A stretch of DNA of 39,352 nt from Nitrospirota bacterium (GCA_023248295.1 JAHFEU010000002.1:9858-49209), one strand, 5' to 3'; counted from the stretch's first letter, positions 1 to 9,474 are shown. Numbers and translations are program-made. The notes: generated from the sequence alone by a model not told the origin.

Positions 1-78
1 GGCATCACGGACGTGGAGGACCAGCGCATCGGGATGGTCTACGCCGCGCTGATCGAGGAGCGCAAGAGAGAGGTCTAG
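1..78 (+). CDS. prcB: 20S proteasome beta subunit, C-terminal end (partial)
   Basis: Only the last 25 codons are present; the gene begins before the window. The open frame from base 1 ends at TAG 76-78, two bases before the ATG of the proteasome alpha gene. The visible tail has the pattern V-E-D-x-R-I followed by a short helix ending in basic residues, as at the end of actinobacterial PrcB. The catalytic N-terminal threonine lies outside the window. The identification rests mainly on its place immediately upstream of prcA and pafA, in the usual prcB-prcA order. Confidence 0.75.
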   Translation, partial: GITDVEDQRIGMVYAALIEERKREV

Positions 79-80
79 GT

Positions 81-764
81 ATGCCGTTACCCTACTACGT
101 TTCTCCCGAGCAGATGATGCAGGACAAGGCGGAGTATGCCAAGAAGGGCATCGCGAAGGGACGGTCCATCATCGCCATGGAATACGAGGACGGAGTCTTG
201 CTGGTCGCCGATAATCCCAGCGCGTCCTTGTACAAGATTTCGGAGATTTACGACAGCATCGCATTCTCCGGCGCCGGCAAGTACAGCGAGTTCGAGAACC
301 TGCGCAAGGCGGGCATCCGCCATGCGGACTTGAAAGGGTTCATGTACAGCCGCGAAGACGTCACGGCGAGGTCCCTCGCCAACGGCTACTCGCAAAGCGT
401 CGGTACGATCTTCAGCCAGGAGCTCAAGCCGCTGGAGGTGGAAATTCTGGTCGCGCAGGTCGGGGAGCAAGGGAGCCCGAATGAGATGTATCGCATCTCA
501 TTCGACGGAAGCCTTTTCGATGAGCGGGGCTTCACCGCGATCGGAGGCCGCGCTGAAGCCTTGCTGGTCTTTCTCAAAGAGCGGTATAAGGGCGCCCCCC
601 CGACGTTGAAGGCGGCTCTCACGCTCTGCGTGGCGGCGTTGGAGAGCGTGACGAACCAGAAGCTCCCGATCGAGGGACTCGAGGTCGCCGCCTTAGATCG
701 AACCCGCTCGGGCCGCAAGTTCCGACGAATTCCGCCTGCCGAATCCCGCCAGATCCTTGCCTGA
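81..764 (+). CDS. prcA: 20S proteasome alpha subunit
   Basis: This 227-residue protein forms the outer, non-catalytic rings of the bacterial 20S proteasome, which gate substrate entry into the cytoplasmic chamber. It follows actinobacterial PrcA closely: a YYVSPEQ start, a KKGIAKGRS segment, VLLVADNPS, KISEIYD, GKYSEFENLR, the LANGYSQSVGTIF helix, and an LYRISFDGS-like strand (here MYRISFDGS). The length is close to that of mycobacterial PrcA. The ATG lies two bases after the prcB stop, so translation is probably coupled. The C-terminal tail is basic (RTRSGRKFRR). The next gene is the conjugating ligase, so this is a complete tagging-and-degradation locus whose upstream part is cut off. Confidence 0.95.
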   Translation: MPLPYYVSPEQMMQDKAEYAKKGIAKGRSIIAMEYEDGVLLVADNPSASLYKISEIYDSIAFSGAGKYSEFENLRKAGIRHADLKGFMYSREDVTARSLANGYSQSVGTIFSQELKPLEVEILVAQVGEQGSPNEMYRISFDGSLFDERGFTAIGGRAEALLVFLKERYKGAPPTLKAALTLCVAALESVTNQKLPIEGLEVAALDRTRSGRKFRRIPPAESRQILA

Positions 765-766
765 TA

Positions 767-795
767 TTGAAGAACCCCGCGCGGGAGTGTATGCT
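767..795 (+). promoter_or_regulatory. possible sigma70-type promoter for pafA
   Basis: TTGAAG at 767-772 and TATGCT at 790-795 are separated by 17 bp, each with two mismatches to the consensus hexamers. The predicted start near 802 is about 30 bp before the pafA ATG. The spacer holds the 10-bp palindrome CCCGCGCGGG (776-785). It could give pafA and the M23 gene some independent expression, although read-through from prcA is equally possible. Confidence 0.35.
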
Positions 796-830
796 CAGGG
801 TGTCGTTCGTACAGCATCCGCGACTGCCCT

Positions 831-2207
831 ATGAAACAGCGAATCTTCGGTCTAGAGAACGAGTACGGCCTGATCTTCTCCCCCAACGGGCGCATCTATC
901 TCCCGATGGAGAAGGTCCTGGGGTACATCTTCGAGGGCCTCATCCCCAACAGCTGGCCCTCGAACGCCTTCCTGATCAACGGTGCCCGGTTTTACCAGGA
1001 CACGGGCTGCCACCCGGAGTATTCGACGCCCGAGTGCGACAACATTCTGGATCTCGTCGTTCATGACAAAGCCGGGGAGCGCTTGCTGGAGGCCTGTCTC
1101 CCCGCCGCGGAGGAGCGGCTCAGGGAAGAGGGACTCTCGGGAGAGATCTACATCTTCAAGAACAACACCGACTCGCTCGGCAATACCTACGGCTGCCACG
1201 AAAATTATTTGATGCGCCGGGACGTGGATTTCTGGAAGGTGACGGAACAGCTCATTCCGTTCTTTGTGACACGCCAGATCTACTCCGGGTCGGGCAAGGT
1301 CCTGAAGGTCTCGGGCAAGCCGCAGTATTTCATCTCCCAACGGGCCCAACACATCCACGAAAAGACCTCCTCGTCCACCACGTCTTCTCGGAGCATCATC
1401 AACACGAGGGACGAGCCGCACGCCGACGCCGAGAAGTACCGCCGACTCCACATCATCGTCGGCGATTCCAACATGTCCGAGTACGCCACCTACCTCAAGG
1501 TGGGAATCGCCGCGTTGGTCCTCTCCATGATCGAGGATGGGTACACGGTCACCGGCATCGAGCTGGAGGACCCGGTGAAAGCCATCCGGGAAATCTCGCG
1601 CGATCCGACGGTGAAGAAAAAGGTCAAGCTGGATGACGGCAGACAGATGAGCGCCATCGAGATTCAGCGCGTGTATCTGGAGCGGGCACAGGAGTACCTC
1701 AGCGAGCAGCCACACGATCCGATCATGGAGGATGTGCTGGTCAGGTGGAGCAGTATGCTGGACCGGCTCGAAGATGACCCGATGCAGTTGTTCCGCGAGA
1801 TCGATTGGGTGGGCAAGAAGCTGCTGATCCAGTCGTTCGTGGACAAGAAAGGGTGCGGGTGGGACGATCCGAGAGTCTTTCTGATGGATCTCCAGTATCA
1901 TGATGTCAAACGGACGCGGGGCCTGTATTATTTGATGGAGTCACGTGAGATGGCCGAGAGGATCGTGGATGAGGATGCCGTGCAGCGCGCGATGTCGGTG
2001 CCGCCGCAGACGACTCGGGCCAAAGTGCGTGGAGACTTCATCCGGTTCGCCAGAGCGAAGAACCGGTCTTATACGGTGGACTGGACCTACCTGAAGCTGA
2101 ACGGGTACTGGGAAGAGACGATCCTGTGCATGGATCCATTCAGCGCGATCAACCGGCGGGTTGAAGAGCTGGTCTCTCAAGTGGCCGGCCTGCGGTTCTA
2201 CCGATGA
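831..2207 (+). CDS. pafA: Pup/UBact-protein ligase, PafA family
   Basis: This 458-residue carboxylate-amine ligase is of the glutamine synthetase-like fold. PafA uses ATP to join the C-terminal glutamate of a small modifier (Pup, or UBact in Gram-negative lineages) to substrate lysines, marking them for the proteasome. Diagnostic segments are GLENEYG at residues 7-13 (Mg/ATP-binding glutamates), the GARFYQDTG strand with Asp57 at the position of the PafA catalytic base, HPEYSTPECD, FKNNTDSLGNTYGCHENYL, INTRDEPHADAEKYRRLH and DSNMSEYAT. The N-terminal insertion of the related depupylase Dop is absent, and the C-terminal DWTYLKLNG segment is PafA-like. The stop overlaps the start of the next gene. 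Confidence 0.93.
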   Translation: MKQRIFGLENEYGLIFSPNGRIYLPMEKVLGYIFEGLIPNSWPSNAFLINGARFYQDTGCHPEYSTPECDNILDLVVHDKAGERLLEACLPAAEERLREEGLSGEIYIFKNNTDSLGNTYGCHENYLMRRDVDFWKVTEQLIPFFVTRQIYSGSGKVLKVSGKPQYFISQRAQHIHEKTSSSTTSSRSIINTRDEPHADAEKYRRLHIIVGDSNMSEYATYLKVGIAALVLSMIEDGYTVTGIELEDPVKAIREISRDPTVKKKVKLDDGRQMSAIEIQRVYLERAQEYLSEQPHDPIMEDVLVRWSSMLDRLEDDPMQLFREIDWVGKKLLIQSFVDKKGCGWDDPRVFLMDLQYHDVKRTRGLYYLMESREMAERIVDEDAVQRAMSVPPQTTRAKVRGDFIRFARAKNRSYTVDWTYLKLNGYWEETILCMDPFSAINRRVEELVSQVAGLRFYR

Positions 2208-3142
2208 TGATCCACCGCATCGACCGAGCACGAGCGACGAAGAACCGGCCCGATCTGATGGTGATCATGGCGATCGTGCTCTTCGCCAGCGTATTCCCGG
2301 TCAATCTCCTGCCCAGCGCTCCCAATGAGCTCCGAGGCACCGACGGGCAGTTCAGCGGCAAGCAGGGTCAGGTGTTGCTGGTGACAGTCCTGGCCGACGG
2401 ACGCCCGACCGAGGTGGTCGGGCAATTTCTCGGCCGGCGGGTTCTGTTCTTTCCCGATACCGGGGCACGCTATGCCGGGCTGTTGGGTATCGACATGCAG
2501 GATGCGCCCGGCACACATGAGCTCGCGGTCGAGATGAGACATCCTGAGGGGCCACGCCGGTTGAGCTACAACGTGCTGGTGATGAAAGAAAAGTACCCGC
2601 TTCAGCACCTCACCCTGCCGAAGGGGATGGTGGATCTGAATGAAGACAACCTGGTCCGAGTCAAGGCCGAGCAAGAACAGGTGCGAGCGGTGCTGGACGC
2701 AGTGTCCCGGGATCGATTCTGGAACGGACGATTTATCGAGCCAGTGAGCGGGCAGGTGACGGGCGCATTCGGCCGGGTACGGATCATCAACGGCCAGTCA
2801 CGAAGCCCTCACAACGGGGAAGATATCACCGCCCCCTTCGGAACCGCGGTCGTGGCGGCGAACGACGGGATCGCACGGTTGACGGCTGAGCACTTTTTTT
2901 CCGGCAAAGCGGTGTACGTGGATCATGGCCTCGGCCTCTACTCCATGTATTTCCACCTTTCTGAGGTGACGGTGCAGGACGGTGAGGCGGTCAAGCGCGG
3001 TCAAGTGGTCGGCAGGGTGGGCGAGTCTGGTCGGGCCACCGGGCCCCACCTCCATTGGGCCGTTCGTCTCAACGGGGCGCGTGTGGACCCCTATTCCCTC
3101 GTCAAGCTGCCGCTGGACAGCATCACGACGGCCACCCGGTAG
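2204..3142 (+). CDS. membrane-anchored M23 metallopeptidase
   Basis: This 312-residue protein has one membrane segment at residues 18-38, so the rest probably lies in the periplasm. After an Ig-like central part, the last 130 residues form an M23/LytM peptidase domain that cleaves peptidoglycan peptide bridges. The zinc and catalytic residues look intact: His203 and Asp207 (HNGED), His251 (YFHLS), and His282/His284 (GPHLHW). The ATG overlaps the pafA stop (ATGA), so the two genes are translationally coupled. A functional link with the proteasome is not obvious. The domain assignment is firm; the exact substrate is unknown. Confidence 0.9.
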   Translation: MMIHRIDRARATKNRPDLMVIMAIVLFASVFPVNLLPSAPNELRGTDGQFSGKQGQVLLVTVLADGRPTEVVGQFLGRRVLFFPDTGARYAGLLGIDMQDAPGTHELAVEMRHPEGPRRLSYNVLVMKEKYPLQHLTLPKGMVDLNEDNLVRVKAEQEQVRAVLDAVSRDRFWNGRFIEPVSGQVTGAFGRVRIINGQSRSPHNGEDITAPFGTAVVAANDGIARLTAEHFFSGKAVYVDHGLGLYSMYFHLSEVTVQDGEAVKRGQVVGRVGESGRATGPHLHWAVRLNGARVDPYSLVKLPLDSITTATR

Positions 3143-3196
3143 CAGGAGCGGGCGCGAGAAGCACTCTGATCCTTCAGCGAGGGCGCCCAGCGAGAC

Positions 3197-3805
3197 ATGG
3201 AGCACATCCACGTGTTCAGAACCCAGGGTACTTGCCGCCAGCCGGTGGTCGGCTCCGTGCGCGCGCGGTGGTTCCCCGGGATCGTCGGGTTCATGGTGCT
3301 CTCGGGGTTCGGGGCCTGCGCCACGATTCCCGGCAAGTTCGTCAGGCAAGCGGAACCGGGCGTTACACTCACGATGCTCGCGAGTCACCCCGACACCTAC
3401 CGCGGGAAGGTCGTCATTTTAGGCGGAACGGTCGTGACACAGAAAGAAGAGAGCGGGCGCCTATGGCTCCTCGTGGAGAACAGACCGCTGGACGCCGATT
3501 ATGTCCCTCACCTCCCTACCTCGCCTGACGATCCCGAGGCTGGCGAATACTGGATCATGGTCGCTCCGGAAGGTCTGCCTAAAACGTCTCGAAACTGGTC
3601 TCGGCTCACCGTGGTCGGTTGGGTCTCTGATGAACCGCCTCTCCAACATGAGCGTGGGACGGGCAAGGAGCCGGTGCTTGCCGCAATGTATTTACACGGG
3701 TGGGGCAGTCGGATGGGTGGCTACGGCTTGCAGGAGGAAGTCTGGGAGGATACTCATGCTGCCAGCGTCAGGCTTTCGACTCCTCTGAAAGTCAAACCCC
3801 AGTAA
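3197..3805 (+). CDS. Slp-family outer-membrane lipoprotein
   Basis: This 202-residue protein has a hydrophobic stretch at residues 28-40 ending at Cys41 (LSGFGAC), read as a lipoprotein signal. The mature part resembles the Slp/YeaY family: TIPGKFVRQA near the N-terminus, a P-x-x-Y-x-GK-x-V-x-x-GG strand, LWLLVENRPLD, and LTVVGWV near the centre. Slp proteins are starvation- or stress-associated outer-membrane lipoproteins of unknown biochemical role. The signal starts rather late, so a start downstream of 3197 is possible. The gene is convergent with the HD-domain gene. Confidence 0.75.
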   Translation: MEHIHVFRTQGTCRQPVVGSVRARWFPGIVGFMVLSGFGACATIPGKFVRQAEPGVTLTMLASHPDTYRGKVVILGGTVVTQKEESGRLWLLVENRPLDADYVPHLPTSPDDPEAGEYWIMVAPEGLPKTSRNWSRLTVVGWVSDEPPLQHERGTGKEPVLAAMYLHGWGSRMGGYGLQEEVWEDTHAASVRLSTPLKVKPQ

Positions 3806-3878
3806 GTGGAGCGATCCCTCCTGGGACCCTCTCCGTCAGAGAGCCCTCACCGATCGTTGAAAAAGAAAAGACAAGAGG

Positions 3879-5300
3879 CTAGACGTTTGTCTCGATGCTG
3901 GAGGGGGTTTTGTTCAGCACCGTGGCCGCTGCGCGCGAGAGGTCCGCGTCGGTGTCATGGTTCAGGGCGTAGATGCGAAATTGGATCAGCCGAGTCGGCA
4001 GGAGATCGAGGAACTCCTCCAGCGGCTCCGTTGAGACGGTTCGCGTGCCCGGATCGTAGACGAAGAGAGGGACGCCGCGCGCGTCCTTGGGATCCGGTCG
4101 AGGGTCCAAGGGAGCCATGTCCACCCTGAAAGGCAGGGTTTGCAGTTTGGCCGGTAACTCCTTCTGGAGCTGTTTCTCGAACTGGTCACGAGTCGGAAAA
4201 TCCATCCCGCGTTCTCGACCTTTCTCTTTCAGGACCGTGCTGTAGGCCATCTTCCACTTCACGTCTCGGCCCAGGATGCGTCCCCACTCCTCGCCGAGAG
4301 CTCGTCTCGTCGCTTGCCGGGACTTGGTCCATCCACGGACCTCTTCCAACAGGGACCAGTCGGTGAGGGTCAGGTATCCTTCCATCTTCGTTCGCGGGTC
4401 GTGAGGGAAGAGCAGGCGCATCGTGTCGCCAAAGATCTCCCGCAAATGGATGTCGATGGCGCGCGTCGTCCGGTGGTAGTACACGTTGGAATACAGGTAC
4501 ATCCGGGTGTTCAGGAACATCTGGAGCGCCGGCAGGCCGGTCTTGTGAATCGTGAAACCTTTGCCGGTGATCAGCGTGTAGTGGATGAGCCTGGTCAGGT
4601 CCACCGGGCCGACCGCGACGCCGCACATGTACGAATCGCGAAGCACGTAGTCCAGGTTATCCCCGGTGTAGCTCCCTGAAATGACCGGCTGCAGCCAATT
4701 GAGCCACGGCGGCATCCGCGAGTTGTCTTTCCCCTTGTCTTTCAGGATGAGATGCGCGATCTGATCGGGGTCCAGCTCTTCCCCCGCGGCGAACGGGCCG
4801 GATGGACTCCGCCGAATCTTCCGAATAATCGAGCCCAGGTGCTCGCGGATGATGAGCTGTCCGAGCTTCTCATGGGTCAGATGGAACGACTTGAGGAAGT
4901 TGTCGTCAAAGAAGTGGCAGAACGGGCCGTGGCCGATGTCGTGCACCAGCGCGGTGACTCGAAGGAGTGCTTCGACGTAATTCGCTGACGGGACGTCCTT
5001 GGCGGCTTCCTCCAGGAACGGGTGGAGGTGTCGGGCGAATTGACCTGCCACGTGCATCGTGCCCAGTGAGTGCACGAACCGGCTGTGTTCTGCCGAGGGG
5101 TACACCCAGCGGGCGCTTTGTAGTTGGTAGATGGAGCGCAGCCGCTGCACCCACGGCGAATCGATGAGGTCCTTTTCCGTGCGTTCCGAGTGGTTGGGTG
5201 TCGAATAGGGGACCGTAAACGAGATGTACTCATGAATCGGGTCGGCGATCAGCGCCGATCCGTCGTATGGGGCGCTGAGAGCGGGAGCCTGGGGCGTCAT
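3879..5300 (-). CDS. HD-domain phosphohydrolase (dGTPase/SAMHD1-like)
   Basis: This 473-residue cytoplasmic HD-superfamily protein belongs to the SAMHD1-like group. The metal site is visible: His in the HSRFVHS segment (residues 72-78), HD at 120-121 in LVHDIGHGPFCH, and a distal Asp in GDNLDYVLRDS. YHRTTRAIDIHL is also typical of the group. Relatives hydrolyse dNTPs to deoxynucleosides and triphosphate, or act on other nucleotides; the real substrate cannot be read from sequence. It starts at an ATG directly beside the palindrome at 5309-5361. The C-terminal 100 residues are less conserved. Confidence 0.82.
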   Translation of the reverse strand: MTPQAPALSAPYDGSALIADPIHEYISFTVPYSTPNHSERTEKDLIDSPWVQRLRSIYQLQSARWVYPSAEHSRFVHSLGTMHVAGQFARHLHPFLEEAAKDVPSANYVEALLRVTALVHDIGHGPFCHFFDDNFLKSFHLTHEKLGQLIIREHLGSIIRKIRRSPSGPFAAGEELDPDQIAHLILKDKGKDNSRMPPWLNWLQPVISGSYTGDNLDYVLRDSYMCGVAVGPVDLTRLIHYTLITGKGFTIHKTGLPALQMFLNTRMYLYSNVYYHRTTRAIDIHLREIFGDTMRLLFPHDPRTKMEGYLTLTDWSLLEEVRGWTKSRQATRRALGEEWGRILGRDVKWKMAYSTVLKEKGRERGMDFPTRDQFEKQLQKELPAKLQTLPFRVDMAPLDPRPDPKDARGVPLFVYDPGTRTVSTEPLEEFLDLLPTRLIQFRIYALNHDTDADLSRAAATVLNKTPSSIETNV

Positions 5301-5308
5301 GAATTCTT

Positions 5309-5361
5309 AGCGAGTAGCGAGCAGCTCAAAGCTCTGAGCTATTTGCTGTTAGCTATTCGCT
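5309..5361. repeat. iterated inverted repeat, AGCGAGT type
   Basis: The left arm (5309-5328) is built of AGCGAGTAGCGAGCAG-type units. The right arm (5335-5361) is its imperfect reverse complement, ending TAGCTATTCGCT. The innermost stem AGCTCA/TGAGCT (loop AAGCTC) is perfect. It lies between the DUF2062 stop and the HD gene start. On the minus strand no T-tract follows the hairpin, so it is not a standard intrinsic terminator for DUF2062. Confidence 0.75.
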
Positions 5362-5379
5362 TTTTCCTTGGCGCCTATC

Positions 5380-5874
5380 TTAACTCAAGCCGGTTCGTGG
5401 TGGCAACGGCCTCCCGCCGACCGCCGGTCGTCCGAGCCGTGCGCGATACTGTGAAATGAACAGGTACGCGGCCGGATAGCACAGCATCGCGCTCAGGAGG
5501 CTCAAGACGAACCCGCCGACGAAGAACGGGAGGGCGTAGGGCCAGATCTGTTCGTACAGGGACATGGGGCTGAGATCGGTCCAGTTAAATGGGGCAACCT
5601 CCGGGAAGCCGAGGACTTGGCACCCGGTCCAAAAGGTCGCGCCCACGATCGGCAGGACGGTCCATGGATTGTTGATGAGCGAGCCTGCCAGCAGCGCCAC
5701 ACCGTTCAGCCGGAAGGCCCAGGTACAGAACATCACGCTGAGAGTGTGGAGGCCGTAGGTCGGCGAAAATGCGATGAAGGCGCCGACGGAGAAGGCGAAG
5801 GCGGTCCGGTGGGGAGATTCGTGCAGGTGGAGGATCTGACTGAGCTGCGAGCCGATGCGCGCTAGCGAGACCAC
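5380..5874 (-). CDS. DUF2062 inner-membrane protein
   Basis: This 164-residue protein has a DUF2062 domain: ESPHRTAFAFSVGAFIAFSP, then LINNPWTVLPI, and two to three further hydrophobic segments to the C-terminus. The function is unknown; members often occur near envelope or glycosyltransferase genes. I chose the GTG at 5874, which overlaps the end of thiL by 13 bases and retains the whole domain. The frame stays open to an ATG at 6015, but that adds 47 charged, non-conserved residues lying entirely within thiL. Confidence 0.72.
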   Translation of the reverse strand: MVSLARIGSQLSQILHLHESPHRTAFAFSVGAFIAFSPTYGLHTLSVMFCTWAFRLNGVALLAGSLINNPWTVLPIVGATFWTGCQVLGFPEVAPFNWTDLSPMSLYEQIWPYALPFFVGGFVLSLLSAMLCYPAAYLFISQYRARLGRPAVGGRPLPPRTGLS

Positions 5875-6959
5875 ACTGCCTCGTGAGGGATCATGCGCGG
5901 GTCCTGAAAATGCTGGTAGCCCGCGATCGCCAGCCTCGTCGACGAGCCGTTCCCTCTCCTCAGGCGCAGCCCCACCCTCTTTGTCCGGACCGTGCCGATG
6001 CGGGAAAAGCGGCATCCCGACCGTCGAGCCAACCGTTCCAGCTTCGCACGGTTGCCGGAAGAGACGCTGAACAGGAGTTCGTAATCTTCCCCCCCGGTCA
6101 ACGCGAGACGGACGGGGTCCAGACGACTCGCCGCCGCGTAGGCCAGGCAGGCTGGTGAGAGTGGAAGCGCAGACGTTTCGATCTCAGCCCCGACGCCGCT
6201 CTGTTCACAGATGTGCCTCAGATCGCCGGAGAGTCCATCCGACAGGTCGATCGCGGCCGTGGCCAGGCGGTGGGCCGCGAGCAGTTGTCCCTCCTTGATC
6301 CGCGGTGTCGGGTGCAGGTGCCGGTCGATGAGGTAGCTCCGGTAGCGGCGATGACGCTCGTTCATCCGGTCACCGGCGGCAGGCCGCCTGGTGCGTCCGC
6401 GCTCGAGCAGGGTCAGCCCCGCCAGGGAATCGCCCAACGTGCCGGTGACATAAAGCAGGTCTCCGACACGGGCGCCGTCCCGCGTGAGGACCCGGCCGGG
6501 CTGAACGAAGCCCGTCAGGGTGATGCTGAGGAACAATCCGTGCCGGGACGCCGAGGTATCCCCTCCCACCAGTTCCACCTTGTAAAGACGGCAGGCACGC
6601 ATCATCCCGCGATACAGTTGGTCGACGTCAGACGAGGTCCGCGAGGCGGGAATGGCCACCGCCACCAACAGATATTGCGGTGTGCCGCCCATGGCCGCGA
6701 TGTCGCTGAGATTTGCGACCGCGGCCTTGTAGCCGATGTCCTCGAACGTGGCCGTTCGGAGGTCGAAATGGATGCCTTCGGCGAGGAGATCGGTGGTCAG
6801 CAGCAGCGCGTGTCCGGATGACGGTCTGATCACCGCGGCATCATCACCGATCCCGCGCAGCACTGATCGTCCGGTCCGCCCGAAACGGCGGCGAAGGTGC
6901 CGGATAAGCCGGAACTCGCCAAGGTGGGAGGCGGAGAGGCGTGCAGATCCGGACGACAT
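5862..6959 (-). CDS. thiL: thiamine-monophosphate kinase
   Basis: This 365-residue cytoplasmic enzyme phosphorylates thiamine monophosphate to thiamine pyrophosphate with ATP. It shows the PurM/ThiL-type order of motifs: GIGDDAAVI near residue 37, LLLTTDLLAEGIHF, NLSDIAAMGG, VGGDTSAS, AIDLSDGLSGDL and LTGGEDYELLF. The ATG at 6959 is one base after the lon stop and gives the normal ThiL length. An upstream in-frame ATG at 7082 would overlap lon by 122 bases with a low-complexity leader, so I rejected it. Confidence 0.93.
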   Translation of the reverse strand: MSSGSARLSASHLGEFRLIRHLRRRFGRTGRSVLRGIGDDAAVIRPSSGHALLLTTDLLAEGIHFDLRTATFEDIGYKAAVANLSDIAAMGGTPQYLLVAVAIPASRTSSDVDQLYRGMMRACRLYKVELVGGDTSASRHGLFLSITLTGFVQPGRVLTRDGARVGDLLYVTGTLGDSLAGLTLLERGRTRRPAAGDRMNERHRRYRSYLIDRHLHPTPRIKEGQLLAAHRLATAAIDLSDGLSGDLRHICEQSGVGAEIETSALPLSPACLAYAAASRLDPVRLALTGGEDYELLFSVSSGNRAKLERLARRSGCRFSRIGTVRTKRVGLRLRRGNGSSTRLAIAGYQHFQDPRMIPHEAVWSR

Positions 6960-6960
6960 C

Positions 6961-9474
6961 TCAGGGGGCCGGGGGAGACGGGAGGGAGACCGGAACGGCC
7001 GGCTGCAAGGGGCGCGAACGAGAGGCGCGTGAAGGCTTTTCGATTCGGCCGGTCTTGGTGCGGCCTGGTCCGCGCCGATCATCCGCCGGCTTGGCTTTCG
7101 ACCCCTGCGTCGTCCCTCGGCGCAGACTGGCCTTGATCACGTCGTCCATCGTCTCGGCAAAGACGAACTGAATGCCGCGCAAGAGGTGCTTGGGAATCTC
7201 CTCGAGGTCTTTTTCGTTGCGCCTGGGCAGGATCACGGTGGAGAGCTTCGCCCGCTTGGCCGCGAGGATCTTCGCTTTGAGGCCGCCGATGGGCAGCACG
7301 CGTCCGCGAAGGGTAACCTCTCCCGTCATTCCCACATCGCGGCGGATCGGGATGTTTGAGAGGAGGGACGCCAAAGCCGCTGCCATCGTGATGCCGGCCG
7401 ATGGTCCGTCCTTGGGGATCGCGCCGGCTGGCACATGAATATGGATATCGGTTTTTGAGAAGATGTCCGGGCTGATGCCCAGCAGTTTCTCCCGCGAGCG
7501 CACATAGCTCAACGCGGCGTGGGCCGACTCTTTCATCACGTCGCCCAGGTGGCCGGTGAGCGTCAGTTGCCCCTTCCCTTTCATCACGGTCGCTTCGATG
7601 TACAGGACATCTCCGCCGGTCTCAGTCCAGGCGAGGCCGGTTGCCACCCCGACCTCGTCTTTTTCCTGCTCCGCCTCGGGCAGAAACTTGGGGACGCCGA
7701 GGTACTTATGCAGGTTGGCCGGCGTGATCGTGTGACACTCCGACTTCCCTTCGGCCACCTGTTTGGCGACCTTCCTCATCACGTTGGCGATCTCGCGTTC
7801 CAGGTTCCGGACACCCGCTTCCCGCGTGTACTGAGACACGATCTGGGCCAGGCCCGCCTCGGTGATGCGGATGTGTTCCTCGGTGATGCCGTGTTCCTTG
7901 AGTTGCTTCGGGATCAGATACCGTAGGGCGATGCCCAGTTTCTCTTCCTCGGTGTATCCGGGGATTTCGATGATTTCCATCCGGTCTTTGAGGGCCGGGA
8001 GGATCGGATCGATGAGGTTCGCGGTGGTGATGAACATCACCTCGGTCAGGTCAAACGGCACTCCCAGATAGTGATCGCTGAAGGCATGGTTCTGCTCCGG
8101 GTCCAGGACCTCGAGAAGGGCAGCCGACGGGTCCCCGCGAAAGTCCATTCCCACCTTGTCCACTTCGTCCATCATGAAGACCGGGTTGTTCGTGCCGGCC
8201 TGTTTGATACCCTGGATGATGCGTCCGGGCAATGCGCCGACATAGGTGCGACGGTGGCCTCGGATTTCAGCCTCGTCACGGACTCCTCCCAAGCTGATGC
8301 GCACGAATTCGCGCCCCAGCGCCCGGGCAATCGACTTGCCGAGCGAGGTTTTCCCCACACCCGGGGGGCCTACGAAACACAGGATCGGCCCCTTCATTTT
8401 GTCCTTCAATTTGCGGACGGCCAGGTATTCGAGGATGCGTTCCTTGACCTTTTCCAGGTCGTAATGGTCCTCGTCGAGCACTTTCGCCGCCGTCTTGATG
8501 TCCAGATTGTCCTTTGATTTCTTGCTCCACGGCAGCTCGACTATCCATTCCATGTAGGTCCGGACCGTCGCTGACTCGGCCGTGTCCGGGTGCATCTTCT
8601 CCAGGCGCTTGAGCTGCTTCTCGCATTCCTTGAACACCTTGTCGGGCATCTTGGCGTCTTTGATGCGCTTGCGGAACTCCGCGATCTCCTCGCCCCGTTC
8701 ATCCAGTTCCCCGAGTTCCTTCTGGATGGCCTTCAGTTGCTCCCGGAGGAAATATTCGCGCTGGGTTTTGTCCATCTCGCCCTTCGCCTGGGCCTGAATC
8801 TTCTGCTGCATGGAGAGGACTTCGACTTCTTTGGACAGAATCTCGCTGACCCGCCTGAGCCGCGCGACGGGGTCCTCCACCTCCAGGACCTCCTGCGTCA
8901 CTTCCACTTTCAGGCCAAGGTTGGACACCACCATGTCAGCGAGGCGGCCCGGGTCTTCCAGGTTCTCGATGACCACCATCACATCCGGCATGAGAACCTT
9001 GCCCAGGCTGATCATCCGCTCGAGCTGTTCCTTGACGGTCCGCATCACCGCTTCGGCCTCAAGGGATGGTGTGGGCGGTTTGGCTTCCACGACCTTGGTG
9101 ATCCGGACCGAATAATACGGCTCGGTTTGGATGTATTCCTGAACCTTGGCCTTCGACAGCCCCTGGACGAGGATCTTGATGCGCTCGTCCGGCAGCTTGA
9201 GCATGCGCATAATAATCCCGACCGTGCCGACGGTGTGGATATCCTCCGGCTTCGGATTCTCCACGTCGAGCGCTTTCTGGGTAGCCAGGAAGATCATGCG
9301 GTTGCCGGCTAGCGCCGCCTCGATCGCCTTGATGGACATGTCGCGCCCAACGAACAGGGGCAGCACCATGTACGGGAAGACGACGATATCCCGGACCGGA
9401 AGAAGGGGAAGTTGCTCCGGTGTCTCGAGGTGTTGAGTCTCGCGTTCGTTCGGTTCCGTTGGCATCAGGGTCAC
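6961..9474 (-). CDS. lon: ATP-dependent protease La
   Basis: This 837-residue LonA-type cytoplasmic protease degrades misfolded and regulatory proteins. It has an N-terminal substrate-binding domain ([13 protein letters not shown] at 22-34), an AAA+ module with Walker A Lys375 (GPPGVGKT) and Walker B MDEVDK, and the C-terminal Ser-Lys protease with Ser692 (KDGPSAG). The last ~55 residues form a basic and proline-rich extension not expected from E. coli Lon. The start is GTG 9474 or ATG 9465; an AGAGGG element precedes both. thiL follows by one base, so the two are cotranscribed. The cell thus appears to have both Lon and a proteasome. Confidence 0.96.
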   Translation of the reverse strand: MTLMPTEPNERETQHLETPEQLPLLPVRDIVVFPYMVLPLFVGRDMSIKAIEAALAGNRMIFLATQKALDVENPKPEDIHTVGTVGIIMRMLKLPDERIKILVQGLSKAKVQEYIQTEPYYSVRITKVVEAKPPTPSLEAEAVMRTVKEQLERMISLGKVLMPDVMVVIENLEDPGRLADMVVSNLGLKVEVTQEVLEVEDPVARLRRVSEILSKEVEVLSMQQKIQAQAKGEMDKTQREYFLREQLKAIQKELGELDERGEEIAEFRKRIKDAKMPDKVFKECEKQLKRLEKMHPDTAESATVRTYMEWIVELPWSKKSKDNLDIKTAAKVLDEDHYDLEKVKERILEYLAVRKLKDKMKGPILCFVGPPGVGKTSLGKSIARALGREFVRISLGGVRDEAEIRGHRRTYVGALPGRIIQGIKQAGTNNPVFMMDEVDKVGMDFRGDPSAALLEVLDPEQNHAFSDHYLGVPFDLTEVMFITTANLIDPILPALKDRMEIIEIPGYTEEEKLGIALRYLIPKQLKEHGITEEHIRITEAGLAQIVSQYTREAGVRNLEREIANVMRKVAKQVAEGKSECHTITPANLHKYLGVPKFLPEAEQEKDEVGVATGLAWTETGGDVLYIEATVMKGKGQLTLTGHLGDVMKESAHAALSYVRSREKLLGISPDIFSKTDIHIHVPAGAIPKDGPSAGITMAAALASLLSNIPIRRDVGMTGEVTLRGRVLPIGGLKAKILAAKRAKLSTVILPRRNEKDLEEIPKHLLRGIQFVFAETMDDVIKASLRRGTTQGSKAKPADDRRGPGRTKTGRIEKPSRASRSRPLQPAVPVSLPSPPAP

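Noticed and set aside
852-1901. 349-codon open frame on the minus strand inside pafA
   Set aside because: It is antisense to highly conserved PafA motifs, with no domain or ribosome site.
831-2207. Depupylase Dop instead of ligase PafA
   Set aside because: The Dop-specific N-terminal insertion is missing and the C-terminal motifs follow PafA, although a few central segments resemble both.
5309-5361. Intrinsic terminator for the DUF2062 gene
   Set aside because: The run of T's lies on the wrong side for minus-strand transcription; after the hairpin the minus strand reads AAGAATTC.
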